Positions 1 to 9,563 of a stretch of 64,000 nucleotides of DNA are shown here, in pieces. Under the pieces are notes generated by a model. That model was given only the letters and a program-made list of their open reading frames with translations, was not told where the DNA came from and did no database searches. Numbering within the stretch: the first letter of the stretch is position 1; every line of letters begins with the position of its first letter. The position numbers and the translations under genes are program-made. Source of the stretch: Thiocapsa sp. (GTDB taxonomy: Bacteria; Pseudomonadota; Gammaproteobacteria; Chromatiales; Chromatiaceae); assembly GCF_018399035.1 (NCBI RefSeq), contig NZ_CP073760.1, positions 3,352,001-3,416,000 of the forward strand, in the 5' to 3' direction.

Positions 1-84
1 CTGGCGGGGCTCTTCGCGGCGATGCCCTTCAGTCCGCTGGAGTGGGCACGCTTTATCGCGGAGCAGGAGTTCAGGCGACCGTGA
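1..84 (+). CDS. C-terminal end of an unidentified protein (partial)
   Basis: An open frame enters from the left edge and ends at the TGA at 82-84. The last residues are hydrophobic and then charged (…FAAMPFSPLEWARFIAEQ…). The stop overlaps the GTG start of the next gene (GTGA), which suggests translational coupling and a shared operon. Too little is present to name the family; a partner subunit of the downstream complex-I-like membrane protein is a reasonable guess from the coupling only. Confidence 0.5.
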   Translation: MAGLFAAMPFSPLEWARFIAEQEFRRP

Positions 85-1808
85 GCGCGGGACTCCTTCA
101 GTCGGCGGTGCTGTTCGCCCTGGCTTGGCCCTTCCTCGCCGCGTCACTGTGGGTAATTCGCGCGGCACGACCGTCGGCAATCCGGCTTCTGCCTTGGTCG
201 GCCGCGCCGGCGCTGGCGGTTGCACTGCTTGTCCCCGACCTGACGCTGCCCCTACCCGAGACACTGCTGGGGAGCGGGCTGGCGCTCGATGCGACCGGAC
301 GGGTCTTTTTGGCGACGACGGCGCTGCTGTGGCTGATCGCGGGCGCGCTGATGGTCGGTCGACGACCGGGCGATGTCGGCGAACGGCGTTCGGCCTTGCC
401 GGCGTTGCTCGCGATGGGGTCCGGCTTCGCCCTCGCCTTGGCGGACGACGGACTCATGTGGTTCGCCGCCGGAACGCTGGCGGGCTATGCGGTTTACGCG
501 CTGATCCTGCAGGCGGCGACGCGCGCGGCGCGCGCGGCCGGCCGACGGCTGGTCATCCTGCTCGTGCTCAGTGACCTGCTGCTGTTCGAGCTGTTCTTGA
601 TCCTCGCCCATGCGGCCGGCGGGACCTCCTTCGCCGACCTGCGCGGGGCGGTCGCGGCGCTCGACAACCCGACATTCGTCCTGGCCCTCATGACGCTCGG
701 ATTCGGGGTGAAGGCCGGCGTGCTCGGTGTGCATCCGTGGCTGTTGCCCGCGTTCGGGTCGACGACGCCGGCCGTGCGCGTCGCGCTGATCGCCTTCGCG
801 GCCGCAGCCGGTCTGCTCGGCTGGCTGCGTCTTCTGCCGTTGGGCGAGATTGCCTGGACGGCCATGGGGGTGGCGCTCCACTGGTTGGCCTTCGCAACCG
901 CAGCCTATGCCCTGATCGCCGGCTTTTCGAGGACTGGACAACAGGCGCTTGCGGGCAGCGTCCTGATGGCGTTGACGGCGCAATGGCTGTGGGCGCTCGC
1001 GGCCGCACTGCAACGACCCGAGTCGGGGGCCGCGATCGCGGCCCTCTTGCCGATGGTTGGGCTGCAATCCGGTCTCGCGCTCGCGGCACTGGTGCTGCTG
1101 GATGACGCCGACCGGACCCGACACCGCGCGCTGCGCATGGCGATGGCCTGGCTCGCCATTGCGCTGGTCCTGCTCGCGCCCCTGCCGATCTTCGCGGCCC
1201 GGATGGGTGCGGGGCCCCTTGCCGTCATCGATCTTTCGTGGCCGTCGATTGCGGTCGCGCTGCTGCTCGGTCGGCTTGTCGCGGGTATGGCGCGGCATGA
1301 GGCGACCGCGAGTCGGTCAAGGCATCCGCGCAGCCGGATGTTCCTCGGCGCTTACCTCCTCGTCCCCGCTCTCGTCGGTGCGGCGACAAGCCTGCTCGGA
1401 TACCCGCCGACCGGCCTGTGGTCGCCGATTCAGGCCGATTCGCCCCCCTGGTCCCTGAGCTCGGCTGTCGCGGTCGCGGCTCTCGTCGGCGCCCTCGGGA
1501 TCGGTTGGCTCGCGTCGCTCGGCTCGGAGCATCGACCCCCGCGCGATTCGAGCGCTTGGTCGCCGAGCCCGCTGCGCAGGATCCATGAGCGGTTGCGTGC
1601 TCTGCGCGGCAAGCTGCGCCGCATCGCGCGGATCCGCCTGCCGGGTTGGCGCGACGCCATCCTGGACGCGCTCGCGACAGCCGCGTCGAGTACGTCTGTC
1701 GGCGCGCTCGCGCGGCAGGCCGAGGCAAAGCTGATGCGGTGGGAATCCGCCATGGCGATTCTGCTCTTGGCCGGTCTCGCCGTCGTGTGGTCGGCATTTG
1801 GTGGTTGA
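81..1808 (+). CDS. Complex I antiporter-like membrane subunit (NuoL/M/N family)
   Basis: The protein has about 575 residues and at least a dozen long hydrophobic segments, with a charged stretch near residues 480-520 before a last hydrophobic helix. The motif KAGVLGVHPWLLPA in the middle resembles the conserved Lys/His helix of proton-conducting NuoL/M/N and Mrp-type subunits (KxxxxPxHxWLPxA). The GTG at 81 is preferred because it overlaps the stop of the upstream frame; an upstream ATG at 42 would overlap that gene by over 40 bases. It probably belongs to an ion-translocating inner-membrane complex with genes to the left. The match is weaker than for a true respiratory NuoM, so the substrate (H+ or Na+) and complex are open. 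Confidence 0.6.
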   Translation: MSAGLLQSAVLFALAWPFLAASLWVIRAARPSAIRLLPWSAAPALAVALLVPDLTLPLPETLLGSGLALDATGRVFLATTALLWLIAGALMVGRRPGDVGERRSALPALLAMGSGFALALADDGLMWFAAGTLAGYAVYALILQAATRAARAAGRRLVILLVLSDLLLFELFLILAHAAGGTSFADLRGAVAALDNPTFVLALMTLGFGVKAGVLGVHPWLLPAFGSTTPAVRVALIAFAAAAGLLGWLRLLPLGEIAWTAMGVALHWLAFATAAYALIAGFSRTGQQALAGSVLMALTAQWLWALAAALQRPESGAAIAALLPMVGLQSGLALAALVLLDDADRTRHRALRMAMAWLAIALVLLAPLPIFAARMGAGPLAVIDLSWPSIAVALLLGRLVAGMARHEATASRSRHPRSRMFLGAYLLVPALVGAATSLLGYPPTGLWSPIQADSPPWSLSSAVAVAALVGALGIGWLASLGSEHRPPRDSSAWSPSPLRRIHERLRALRGKLRRIARIRLPGWRDAILDALATAASSTSVGALARQAEAKLMRWESAMAILLLAGLAVVWSAFGG

Positions 1809-1896
1809 TCGGAAATGCATTCCGACCGGTCCTGTTGCCGCTCGTTCGGAAAGGCTCTAACCTCCGGCGATTCGAACCAACACCAAAGAGCAGGCC

Positions 1897-2355
1897 ATGG
1901 ATTTCGTCGCCGACAAAGATGCGGATCTGATCCCCTTCGTGTTGTCGCAGATCCTCGACACCTCGATCAACGGGATTACACTCTCGGATCCGGATCAAGA
2001 AGACAACCCGATCGTTTACGCCAACGAGGCGTTCGAGTTGATCACGGGTTACAGCCGCGAGGAGATCGTCGGGCACAACTGCCGCATCCTCCAGGGTCAA
2101 GACCGCGACCAGGATGGGTTGGAGAAGGTTCGCGAGGCGATCCGCGAGCGCAAGCGGACCACGGTCACGCTGCGCAACTATCGCAAGGACGGAACGCTGT
2201 TCTACAACCGATTCTCCATTCGGCCGCTGTACGATCGCCAAGGCAAGCTGATCTATTTCCTCGGCGTCCAGTACGACGTGACCGAGCAGATTCATGCCCG
2301 GGAGGAATTGGAACGGCTCAAGGAGATGCTGCGCGTCGCCGATCGGGAGACCTGA
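1897..2355 (+). CDS. Short LOV-domain photosensor protein
   Basis: This 152-residue protein is almost entirely one PAS domain of the LOV class. The flavin-binding signature GHNCRILQG places the photoactive cysteine at residue 62. It is followed by the expected NYRKDGTLFYNRFSI and a GVQYDVTE strand, then a short C-terminal helix (residues about 130-152). In LOV proteins the cysteine forms a reversible adduct with FMN under blue light. There is no attached kinase, GGDEF or DNA-binding domain, so output is probably through dimerisation or a partner protein. The gene stands alone, with about 88 bases upstream and a dispersed repeat starting 8 bases downstream. Confidence 0.85.
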   Translation: MDFVADKDADLIPFVLSQILDTSINGITLSDPDQEDNPIVYANEAFELITGYSREEIVGHNCRILQGQDRDQDGLEKVREAIRERKRTTVTLRNYRKDGTLFYNRFSIRPLYDRQGKLIYFLGVQYDVTEQIHAREELERLKEMLRVADRET

Positions 2356-2362
2356 TCGGGCC

Positions 2363-2556
2363 TAAACCGCGCCTGGTGCGGTATGCGATGTTTTTGGATG
2401 GGATCGGCCCCGGCGGATTTCAGAGCCGCTGGAGCCGGCGCGGCTTAAAGTATTAAAAAATATAAAATTTTAAACCGCGCCCCCCGCTAAGGGTCGTGGA
2501 TTCACCAAACTTCGAGCTCACTCGAAAGTGAGCATCTCGCTCTGGACGCGGTTTAA
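2363..2556. repeat. Paired dispersed repeat with TTAAACCGCG ends (copy 1)
   Basis: Two adjacent modules, each bounded by inverted TTAAACCGCG / CGCGGTTTAA ends, are joined by an AT-rich spacer (2450-2470). The left module contains TGCGGTATGCGATG and a GC-rich stem; the right module contains a GAGCTCACTCGAAAGTGAGC hairpin. Related copies lie at 13531, 18499, 54127 and 61829, with half copies elsewhere. The right end supplies the TAA stop of the minus-strand gene at 2553-3350. Confidence 0.85.
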
Positions 2557-3350
2557 TTCGGCCCCGCGTCCGGGTCGATTCCCAGGGCACGTAACCGCTC
2601 GGCCAATCGCTCGGCACGCGCCTGTTCCTTGTTCGCCCGCGCGTCGGCCTGTCGGGCACGTTCGGCTTCCCGCTCGGCACGTTCCGCTTCCTGCTCGGCA
2701 CGCGCGGCTTCCCGCGCAGCACGCGCGGATTCCTCGAGGGCGCGTGCCTGCTCCGCATCGGCCCGTCGCGCCAGCTCGATGGAGGTCAAAAACGGGCGGC
2801 CGGACGGATCGAACAACTCCAGCGTCTCGGACGTCAGCGCAAAACGCATGCCCAAGCGCGGACTGGTCCAGCCTCGGACATGCGATTGAGCGGTCAATCG
2901 GGACGCACCATCGTCGGTCCGACGCCGTATCCAGATCTCCAGGCGGTTCCGGTCGGGGTCGTAGAGGTAATATTCCTCGACACCGTATTGGCCATAAAAG
3001 GCCAACTTCTCAGCCATCTCCTTCGCGCTGTTGGACGGCGAAAGGATCTCGAACACGACTTGAGGGGCGATCCCGCCCTCATCCCACTGCCGGTAGGAGC
3101 CGCGCCGCCCTTTTGGGCGACCGAAGGCGACCAGCACGTCCGGGGCGATCGGCCCGGTCTCGCGCCGATCCGGCACCGGGTACCAGAGCAGATCGCCGGC
3201 GATGAAGACATCCGGGCGGTCGGCAAAGAGGATCTCCAGGTTTTCCTTGATCTTGACGATCCACTCGTACTGCTCGGTGTTGTCCGCCATCGGCTGTCCG
3301 TCGCTCTCGGGATAGGGGTCGTCCGGGTCGATATGCAGCAAGGGGTTCAT
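2553..3350 (-). CDS. Uma2-family (DUF820) nuclease-like protein with coiled-coil tail
   Basis: The protein has 265 residues. Residues about 30-195 carry the Uma2/DUF820 fold of the PD-(D/E)xK superfamily: IAPDVLVAFG, then VVFEILSPSN and EKLAFYGQYGVEEYYLYDP. The C-terminal 70 residues are a highly charged, alanine-rich repeat (AEREAERARQADARA) predicted to be coiled coil. Uma2 proteins are common in multiple copies in cyanobacteria and Chromatiaceae; their in vivo role is not settled. The TAA stop lies inside the end of the dispersed repeat at 2363-2556, so the last residues come from the repeat edge. Confidence 0.8.
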   Translation of the reverse strand: MNPLLHIDPDDPYPESDGQPMADNTEQYEWIVKIKENLEILFADRPDVFIAGDLLWYPVPDRRETGPIAPDVLVAFGRPKGRRGSYRQWDEGGIAPQVVFEILSPSNSAKEMAEKLAFYGQYGVEEYYLYDPDRNRLEIWIRRRTDDGASRLTAQSHVRGWTSPRLGMRFALTSETLELFDPSGRPFLTSIELARRADAEQARALEESARAAREAARAEQEAERAEREAERARQADARANKEQARAERLAERLRALGIDPDAGPN

Positions 3351-3476
3351 CGACTTGCTCCGGTTGTGCCTGACAGGCTGGTCTCGGCAGATTCTACTGC
3401 GTCGTTGGTTGAAGGCAAGGGTACACGGCGCGCTAATTTTTGTTGTGCTTCGCTCTCGCTCGGCACAACCGACGGG

Positions 3477-6191
3477 TTACATGCGCTCGATGCCGAGACG
3501 CCGCAGGATGCCCTTCTCGATCACCACCGCAAAGAAGGCGAAGACCGAGAGCCCCAGGATCAGCCCCCAGGCGGCGAGATCCAATCCGTCGGTATGGAAA
3601 ACGGCCTGCATGGGCGGGGCATAGGTGAAGAGGAGCTGCAGCCCGATCAGGATGAGACCGGCCCAGAAGGCGACCGGATTCCCGTACAGGGTGTGGCGCG
3701 CCATCGTCGGTGCGGTAAATCGACGCACGTTGAACAGATAGACCAGCTCGCCGAAGACCAGCATGTTCACCGCCGCGGTGCGAGCGACCTCCAGACTTTG
3801 GCCACGCATCAGCTCCCATTCGTAAACCCCGAAGGTCAGGGCGATCATCAGCAGACTGACGAAGATGATGCGCACGAGCATCACCCGGGTGATCAGCGGC
3901 TCTTTCGGCGGGCGTGGTGGACGGCGCATCACGCCCTCCTCCGCCGGCTCGAAGGCGAGCGCCAACGCCAGCGTGACGGCGGTCACCATGTTGACCCAGA
4001 GGATCTGGCTGGCGGTGATCGGCAAGGCCACGCCGGCGAGCACCGCGACCAGGATGACGCCGGCCTGCGCCCCGTTGGTCGGCAGGATGAAGACCAGCGA
4101 TTTCTTGATGTTGTCGAAGACACGCCGGCCCTCGCGAACGGCTTGGGCGATGCTGGCGAAGTTGTCGTCGGTCAGGACCAAGTCGGACGCCTCCTTGGCC
4201 GCATCGGTCCCGCGATGGCCCATGGCGACACCGATCTCGGCGGTCTTGAGCGCAGGCGCGTCGTTTACGCCGTCGCCGGTCATGGCCACAAACTCGCCCT
4301 CGGCTTGGAGCGCGGCGACCAACCGCAGCTTGTGCTCGGGACTGGCCCGGGCGATGACATCGGTCTCCTGGACGCGCTGCCTCAACTGCGCGTCGCTCAG
4401 ATGCTCCACGACGTCGCCCGTGAGCGCATCCTCGCCGGACAGACCCAGCTCGCGCCCGATGGCTGCGGCCGTCACGGCGTGGTCGCCCGTGATCATCTTC
4501 ACGCGGATGCCGGCGGCCTGACACTCCGCCACCGCGGCGATTGCCTCGGGTCGCGGCGGGTCGATCATGCCGGCGAGCCCGAGCAGGGTGAAGCCGGGCT
4601 GGATGTCGTCCATGTCGAGCGCCGTCGTCCCCGCGGCGACCTCGCGACGCGCCATGGCCAAGACACGCTGACCCGATCGCGCGGCCTCGAGCATGCCCTC
4701 CTCCCAGGCCGCCCGCTCCAAGGTCCGGCCGGCGGCATCCTCGGCACAGAGCTCCAGCACCCGCTCCGGCGCGCCCTTGATGAGGACAAAGGCATGACCG
4801 GCATGATCGTGATGCAGGGTCGCCATGAAACGATGCTCGGACTCGAAGGGGATCTCGTCGATGCGCGGGTGCTCGGCGTTTTCGGCGACCGGGTCAAGAC
4901 CCGCCTTGAGCGCCAAGGCCATGAGCGCACCCTCGGTCGGATCGCCGACCAGGGTCCAATCGCCCGAATCCTCGCGGTTCAGGTGGGCGTCGTTGCAGAG
5001 GAGCGCGCAACGCGCCAGGCTCAGCAGGCCCTCGTCGCGACGGGGATCGAACGATTTGCCGTCCTGCTCGAAGCCGCCGTCGGGGGCATACCCCGCACCG
5101 CTCACCTGGATGTCGCGATCCGGCAGCACCAGACGGACCGCCGTCATCTCGTTCTTGGTCAGGGTGCCGGTCTTGTCCGAGCAGATCACGGTGACCGACC
5201 CCAAGGTTTCCACCGCAGGCAGGCGCCGCACGATCGCCCTCTCGCGGGCCATGATGCGGGTGCCGATCGCGAGCGTAATGGTCACGATGGCGGGGAGGCC
5301 CTCGGGGATGGCCGCGACCGCAAGACCCACGACGGCGAGAAAGACATCCGCCGGGGGCATGGCGACGATCCAGTGGCCGTACGCGTAGGTGAGTGCGCCG
5401 AGGGCGAGGATGAAGAGCGTGATCTGACGTGCAAACTGCTCGAGCCGACGCGTCAAGGGTGTCGCCAGACTGGTGACCCCCGCAACCATCGCCCCGATGC
5501 GCCCGATCTCGGTGGCCGCACCTGTGGCGACGACGATCCCGCGACCTTGCCCGTAGCCCACCACGGTGCCCGAATAGGCCATGTCCGTGCGATCGCCGGT
5601 GGATGCCTCGGCATCCACCGGCGCGATCTGCTTCTCGGCGGGGACTGATTCGCCGGTCAAGGCGGCCTCGTTCACCCGCAGATTCTTCACGCGCAGCAGC
5701 CGCAGATCGGCCGGCACGCGCGCCCCCGAGTCGAGCACGACGATATCGCCCGGCACCAGCCCCTCGGCATCGATCTCGCGCCGATTGCCGTCTCGCAGCA
5801 CCGTCGCCTTGCTCGCCAGCATGGCCCGTACTGCCTCGAGCGCCTGCTCGGCCTTGCCCTCCTGAACGAATCCGATGAGCGCGTTGATGATGACCACGCC
5901 CAAGATGACCGCGGCATCGGCGTAATGGTCCAGGAGGAAGGTCACGACGGATGCGACCAGGAGGACGTAGATCAGAGGATTGTGAAACTGCAGCAGGAGC
6001 CGCACCAGCGGCCCGCGGCGCTTGGGCTCGGGCAGACGATTGGGGCCATACTCGGCGAGCCGTCGCTCGGCCTCCTCGCCCGTTAAACCTCGCGACTCGC
6101 TGGTCTCGAGTCGGTCGACGACCGCCGCTGCCGGCTCCGCATGCCAGCGCTCGGCGGGCGGCTTGTTCGGTGTGTCGAGATCATCCGTCAT
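3477..6191 (-). CDS. Cation-transporting P-type ATPase (P2 type, Ca2+- or H+/Na+-like)
   Basis: This inner-membrane ATPase of 904 residues carries the family hallmarks: the actuator motif TGES (…AALTGESVPAEKQ), the phosphorylation motif DKTGTLT, and the hinge TGDGVNDAPALK. It has a typical N-terminal cation-ATPase domain (residues 20-90) and a C-terminal membrane bundle. The PMA1/SERCA-like layout suggests export of Ca2+ or another hard cation, but the specificity-determining membrane residues were not resolved. ATG at 6191 is preferred because GGAAGGAG lies just before it; an in-frame upstream start at 6248 lacks such a site. It is transcribed away from the CheB/CheR gene and has no linked regulator. 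Confidence 0.88.
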   Translation of the reverse strand: MTDDLDTPNKPPAERWHAEPAAAVVDRLETSESRGLTGEEAERRLAEYGPNRLPEPKRRGPLVRLLLQFHNPLIYVLLVASVVTFLLDHYADAAVILGVVIINALIGFVQEGKAEQALEAVRAMLASKATVLRDGNRREIDAEGLVPGDIVVLDSGARVPADLRLLRVKNLRVNEAALTGESVPAEKQIAPVDAEASTGDRTDMAYSGTVVGYGQGRGIVVATGAATEIGRIGAMVAGVTSLATPLTRRLEQFARQITLFILALGALTYAYGHWIVAMPPADVFLAVVGLAVAAIPEGLPAIVTITLAIGTRIMARERAIVRRLPAVETLGSVTVICSDKTGTLTKNEMTAVRLVLPDRDIQVSGAGYAPDGGFEQDGKSFDPRRDEGLLSLARCALLCNDAHLNREDSGDWTLVGDPTEGALMALALKAGLDPVAENAEHPRIDEIPFESEHRFMATLHHDHAGHAFVLIKGAPERVLELCAEDAAGRTLERAAWEEGMLEAARSGQRVLAMARREVAAGTTALDMDDIQPGFTLLGLAGMIDPPRPEAIAAVAECQAAGIRVKMITGDHAVTAAAIGRELGLSGEDALTGDVVEHLSDAQLRQRVQETDVIARASPEHKLRLVAALQAEGEFVAMTGDGVNDAPALKTAEIGVAMGHRGTDAAKEASDLVLTDDNFASIAQAVREGRRVFDNIKKSLVFILPTNGAQAGVILVAVLAGVALPITASQILWVNMVTAVTLALALAFEPAEEGVMRRPPRPPKEPLITRVMLVRIIFVSLLMIALTFGVYEWELMRGQSLEVARTAAVNMLVFGELVYLFNVRRFTAPTMARHTLYGNPVAFWAGLILIGLQLLFTYAPPMQAVFHTDGLDLAAWGLILGLSVFAFFAVVIEKGILRRLGIERM

Positions 6192-6349
6192 AGTGACTCC
6201 TTCCGCGGCCGGGGCTCGACCGGCGACGGTCATGGTGCGCGCGAACACGCTGCGATTTTAGGAAGGGGACGGAACAATGGGGCAATCGGCGGGGAGATTG
6301 GTTCCGATCGGCCCCGGGGAAACCCGGGGACGATTCAACGTTCAGTCAA

Positions 6350-6418
6350 GCAACTCGACGGGAGAACATCGTTGCCGTCGTTGTCGTTGTCGTTGTCGTT
6401 GTCGATTACGACAACGAT
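6350..6418 (+). repeat. GTTGTC-hexamer intergenic element (copy 1)
   Basis: It lies in the 410-base divergent gap 6192-6601, which holds no gene. CAACTCGACG is followed by a run of GTTGTC units and then ATTACGACAACGAT, which can pair back on the run. The same arrangement occurs at 12655-12773 and 62024-62136 (inverted), 22285-22418 and 50397-50475, showing it is one dispersed element and not an isolated microsatellite. The rest of the gap should contain the promoters of both flanking genes; none was assigned. Confidence 0.75.
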
Positions 6419-6601
6419 CCGATCCCTGATGAAAATCACGGCACGCACAAGGGCGCAAGACTACAATCAAGAGTCGTTGCGACTCGACCTCGGGACGGTG
6501 CAGGGTCGCCTTGAATCCCCCGTCGTGCCGATCGGGGCCCCTCGAGCCGAAGCGGCCGGGGCATCCGCGACCCGGCCGCGCAGGAGCCATAGGAATCCAT
6601 C

Positions 6602-9559
6602 ATGTCGAAGGTGATTGAAGCCGAGCAACCGCAGGGCGAGCACACGCGCACGGGGCAGTTCCACGGCTATGTGGTAGCCATCGGCGCGTCGGCCGGCGGG
6701 CTCGATGCCTTGGAGCGGTTCTTTCAGTCCTTGCCGACCGATCTGGGCGCCGCTTACGTGGTGATCCAGCATCTCTCGCCGGATCACAAAAGCATGATGG
6801 CCAATCTGCTCGGCCGCCACACGGCGATGCCGGTGGTGACGGTCGAGCACGACATGCGCATCGAGCCCGACCGGGTCCATCTGATCCCGCCGGCCAGCAT
6901 GATGAGCGTCTCGGGCGATGCACTGCGCCTGACCCCGAAGAACCCGCGCGGACTCACCCTCCCGATCGACCTCTTCTTCACCTCCGTCGCCAAGCAGTTC
7001 GGCAAGCATGCCATCGGCGTGGTGCTCTCCGGGACCGGATCCGACGGCACGCGCGGCGCCGTCGCCATCAACGACGCCGGAGGTCTGCTGCTCGCCCAAG
7101 AGCCGGAGTCGGCCAAGTTCGACGGCATGCCGCGCAGTGCGATCGCCACCGGCCTGGTCGATGCCATCCTGCCGCCCGACGCGCTGGGTCCACGCATCGT
7201 CGAGCACATCCATCAGATCCCGCGCGCCAAGGCTCCACCCGACGGGCGTGCCTTGGGTATCGATAAGGACGACGCCTTCGAGGAGACGATGCACCTGCTG
7301 CAGCATCAGGGCGGCATCAACTTCCGGGAATACAAGCCAGCCACCGTGATGCGCCGAATCGAGCGGCGCATGCAGGTCCGTCATACCCCGGATTTGGCCA
7401 ATTATGTCCGGCTGCTCGACAACGATCGCGGCGAGCTCGCGGTCCTGCGCCGCGAGATGCTGATCCCGGTAACCAGCTTCTTCCGCGACCCGGAGACCTT
7501 CGACATCCTCGCCGAGACGGTGGTGAAGACCATCGTCGCCGAACGCGGCGAGAACCAGCCGATTCGAGTCTGGGTGGCGGGAACCTCCACCGGCGAAGAA
7601 GCCTACAGCCTGGCAATCCTGTTCGCCGAGGCCTTCGATCGCGCACGGCGTTGGCCGAACTTCAAGCTCTTCGCGACCGATGTGGAGCAGCAGAACGTCG
7701 AGGTCGGCGGGGCCGGGGTCTTCTCCGAGGCGATCACGGCTGAGCTCTCCCCGGAACGGCTCGAGCGCTTTTTCTACAAGCGCGGCAACCACTTCGTCGT
7801 CAAGAACGAGATCCGCCAAAGCATCGTCTTCGCCAAGCACAATCTGCTCGAAGATCCGCCCTTCACGCGGATGGACCTGGTCTCGTGCCGCAACCTACTG
7901 ATCTATTTCCGTACCCAGGCGCAAGAGCGGGCGCTGCGCCGGATCCAGTATGCTTTGGCGCCGGGCGGCTTCCTCTTCCTGGGTCCGAGCGAGACCCTGG
8001 CCGAGCTCCAGTCGGATTTCACCGCCGTCAGCTCCAAGCACAAGATCTACCGGATCCTGCGCCATGTATCGCTGCCGCTGGATCTGGCGAACACCCCGCT
8101 CGCACCGCGCGCGACCGGCGTCCCCGGGCGACGGCTCGGGCGGCACGGTCGTCAGCTTGCCAGCGATGCCGCGGTGATCGATGCCGGACAAACCATGCTG
8201 CTGCGCGGCTATGCCCCGGCCAGTCTCCTGCTCAGCAATCGGTTCGAGCTGCTCCACGTCTTCGGCGAGGTCGGCGACTACCTGCGCATCGCCGAGGGCA
8301 ACGCGACCCTGGACATCGCCAAGCTGCTCGCGGCCCCGCTCGCCCCGGTCGCGCAAGCGCTCATGCACAAGGCCACGCGCGGCACCACGCCCTTGCGCTC
8401 CGATATCCTGACCCTCGGGCTCGCGAACGGTGTCTCGCGCCGGTTGCGCCTGGTGGTGCGGCCATTCGACGTGACTCAGGGCGAGCCGCATCTGCTGCTC
8501 TCGTTCGAGCCCGAGGCCGAGCAAATACCGCTACCGAGCGAGACGCGCACGACCACCGCCGGCATGGAGACGATCAATATCGATCGCGAGACGATCCAGC
8601 GGATGGAGACGCTCGAGCGCGAGCTGAACGCAACACGCGAGAGCTTGCAGGCGACGATCGAAGAGCTCGAGACCGCCAACGAGGAGCTGCAGGCCACCAA
8701 CGAGGAGCTGATGGCCTCCAACGAGGAGCTGCAAAGCTCCAACGAGGAGCTTCAATCGGTCAACGAGGAGCTTTACACGGTCAACGCCGAGAATCAGGAG
8801 AAGATCGAGATCCTCAATCGACTCAATGCCGACCTCGACAGTATGGCCAAGGCCGCGGCCATCGCCACCGTCTTCGTCGATTCGTCGCTGCGTCTGACCC
8901 GTTTCACGCCCGAGGCGACCAGTCTGTTCAAGATCCGCAACGGGGATCTCGGGCGGCCCATCGACGATTTTGCGAACCTGCTCCAGTACCCGAGTTTCAC
9001 CGAGGAGCTGCATCGGACCGTCGACAGCGGCGAGATGCTCCAGCGCGAGATCCACGCGGCCAACGGGCGCGTCTATCTCGCACGCGTTCTGCCCTACGCG
9101 GTGCGCCCGGGCGACGCGCGCGGCGCGGTGGCGACCTTCGTCGACATCACGACACTCTACGATGTCGAGCGCATGCAGGCGGTGCTCGACTCGCTGCCGG
9201 AGCATGTCGCCGTGCTCGATCCGAACGGTGTCATCACACTCGTGAATCGCGCCTGGCGCGAGTTCGCCGCCGCCAACGGCGACCCCGACCTGAAGGTCTC
9301 GGGCGTGGGATCCAACTATCTCGCGGCGTGCGATGGCGGCTCGGGCGTCGACGGCTCCGGGGAACGGACCGCTCTGGAGGGCATCCGCGCGGTCCTCGAC
9401 GGACGGCGCCAAGCGTTTGCGATGGAGTACCCCTGTCACTCTCCGCAGGAACGACGCTGGTTCTCCATGCATGTCGCACCGATTCTTCACCCCGGCGGCG
9501 GTGTGGTCGTCAGCCACATCAATGTCAGTCAGTGGTCCGACGCCGGCAACGAAGGCTAG
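6602..9559 (+). CDS. CheB-CheR-PAS hybrid chemotaxis-type signalling protein
   Basis: This 985-residue fusion begins with a CheB methylesterase domain (residues about 22-205): catalytic Ser30 in GASAGG, His57 in QHLSPDH, and the [12 protein letters not shown] loop. A CheR methyltransferase domain follows (about 220-490), with [11 protein letters not shown], the SAM-binding [14 protein letters not shown] and the FSCRN-like [10 protein letters not shown]. Residues about 660-740 form a coiled coil of repeated NEELQ units, followed by two PAS-like segments to the end. CheB and CheR remove and add methyl groups on receptor glutamates; in these hybrids the target may be a non-motility receptor. No CheA, CheW or receptor gene is nearby. 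The next gene starts 4 bases downstream, so the two probably form one signalling unit. Confidence 0.9.
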   Translation: MSKVIEAEQPQGEHTRTGQFHGYVVAIGASAGGLDALERFFQSLPTDLGAAYVVIQHLSPDHKSMMANLLGRHTAMPVVTVEHDMRIEPDRVHLIPPASMMSVSGDALRLTPKNPRGLTLPIDLFFTSVAKQFGKHAIGVVLSGTGSDGTRGAVAINDAGGLLLAQEPESAKFDGMPRSAIATGLVDAILPPDALGPRIVEHIHQIPRAKAPPDGRALGIDKDDAFEETMHLLQHQGGINFREYKPATVMRRIERRMQVRHTPDLANYVRLLDNDRGELAVLRREMLIPVTSFFRDPETFDILAETVVKTIVAERGENQPIRVWVAGTSTGEEAYSLAILFAEAFDRARRWPNFKLFATDVEQQNVEVGGAGVFSEAITAELSPERLERFFYKRGNHFVVKNEIRQSIVFAKHNLLEDPPFTRMDLVSCRNLLIYFRTQAQERALRRIQYALAPGGFLFLGPSETLAELQSDFTAVSSKHKIYRILRHVSLPLDLANTPLAPRATGVPGRRLGRHGRQLASDAAVIDAGQTMLLRGYAPASLLLSNRFELLHVFGEVGDYLRIAEGNATLDIAKLLAAPLAPVAQALMHKATRGTTPLRSDILTLGLANGVSRRLRLVVRPFDVTQGEPHLLLSFEPEAEQIPLPSETRTTTAGMETINIDRETIQRMETLERELNATRESLQATIEELETANEELQATNEELMASNEELQSSNEELQSVNEELYTVNAENQEKIEILNRLNADLDSMAKAAAIATVFVDSSLRLTRFTPEATSLFKIRNGDLGRPIDDFANLLQYPSFTEELHRTVDSGEMLQREIHAANGRVYLARVLPYAVRPGDARGAVATFVDITTLYDVERMQAVLDSLPEHVAVLDPNGVITLVNRAWREFAAANGDPDLKVSGVGSNYLAACDGGSGVDGSGERTALEGIRAVLDGRRQAFAMEYPCHSPQERRWFSMHVAPILHPGGGVVVSHINVSQWSDAGNEG

Positions 9560-9563
9560 CGGC

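Noticed and set aside
3440-3476. GTTGTGC…GCACAAC inverted repeat after the ATPase gene as a terminator
   Set aside because: The T run precedes the stem on the plus strand and becomes an A run after it on the minus strand, so it does not fit an intrinsic terminator for either direction.
2880-5648. 922-codon frame antisense to the P-type ATPase
   Set aside because: No domain, low-complexity composition, and the opposite strand encodes a complete ATPase.
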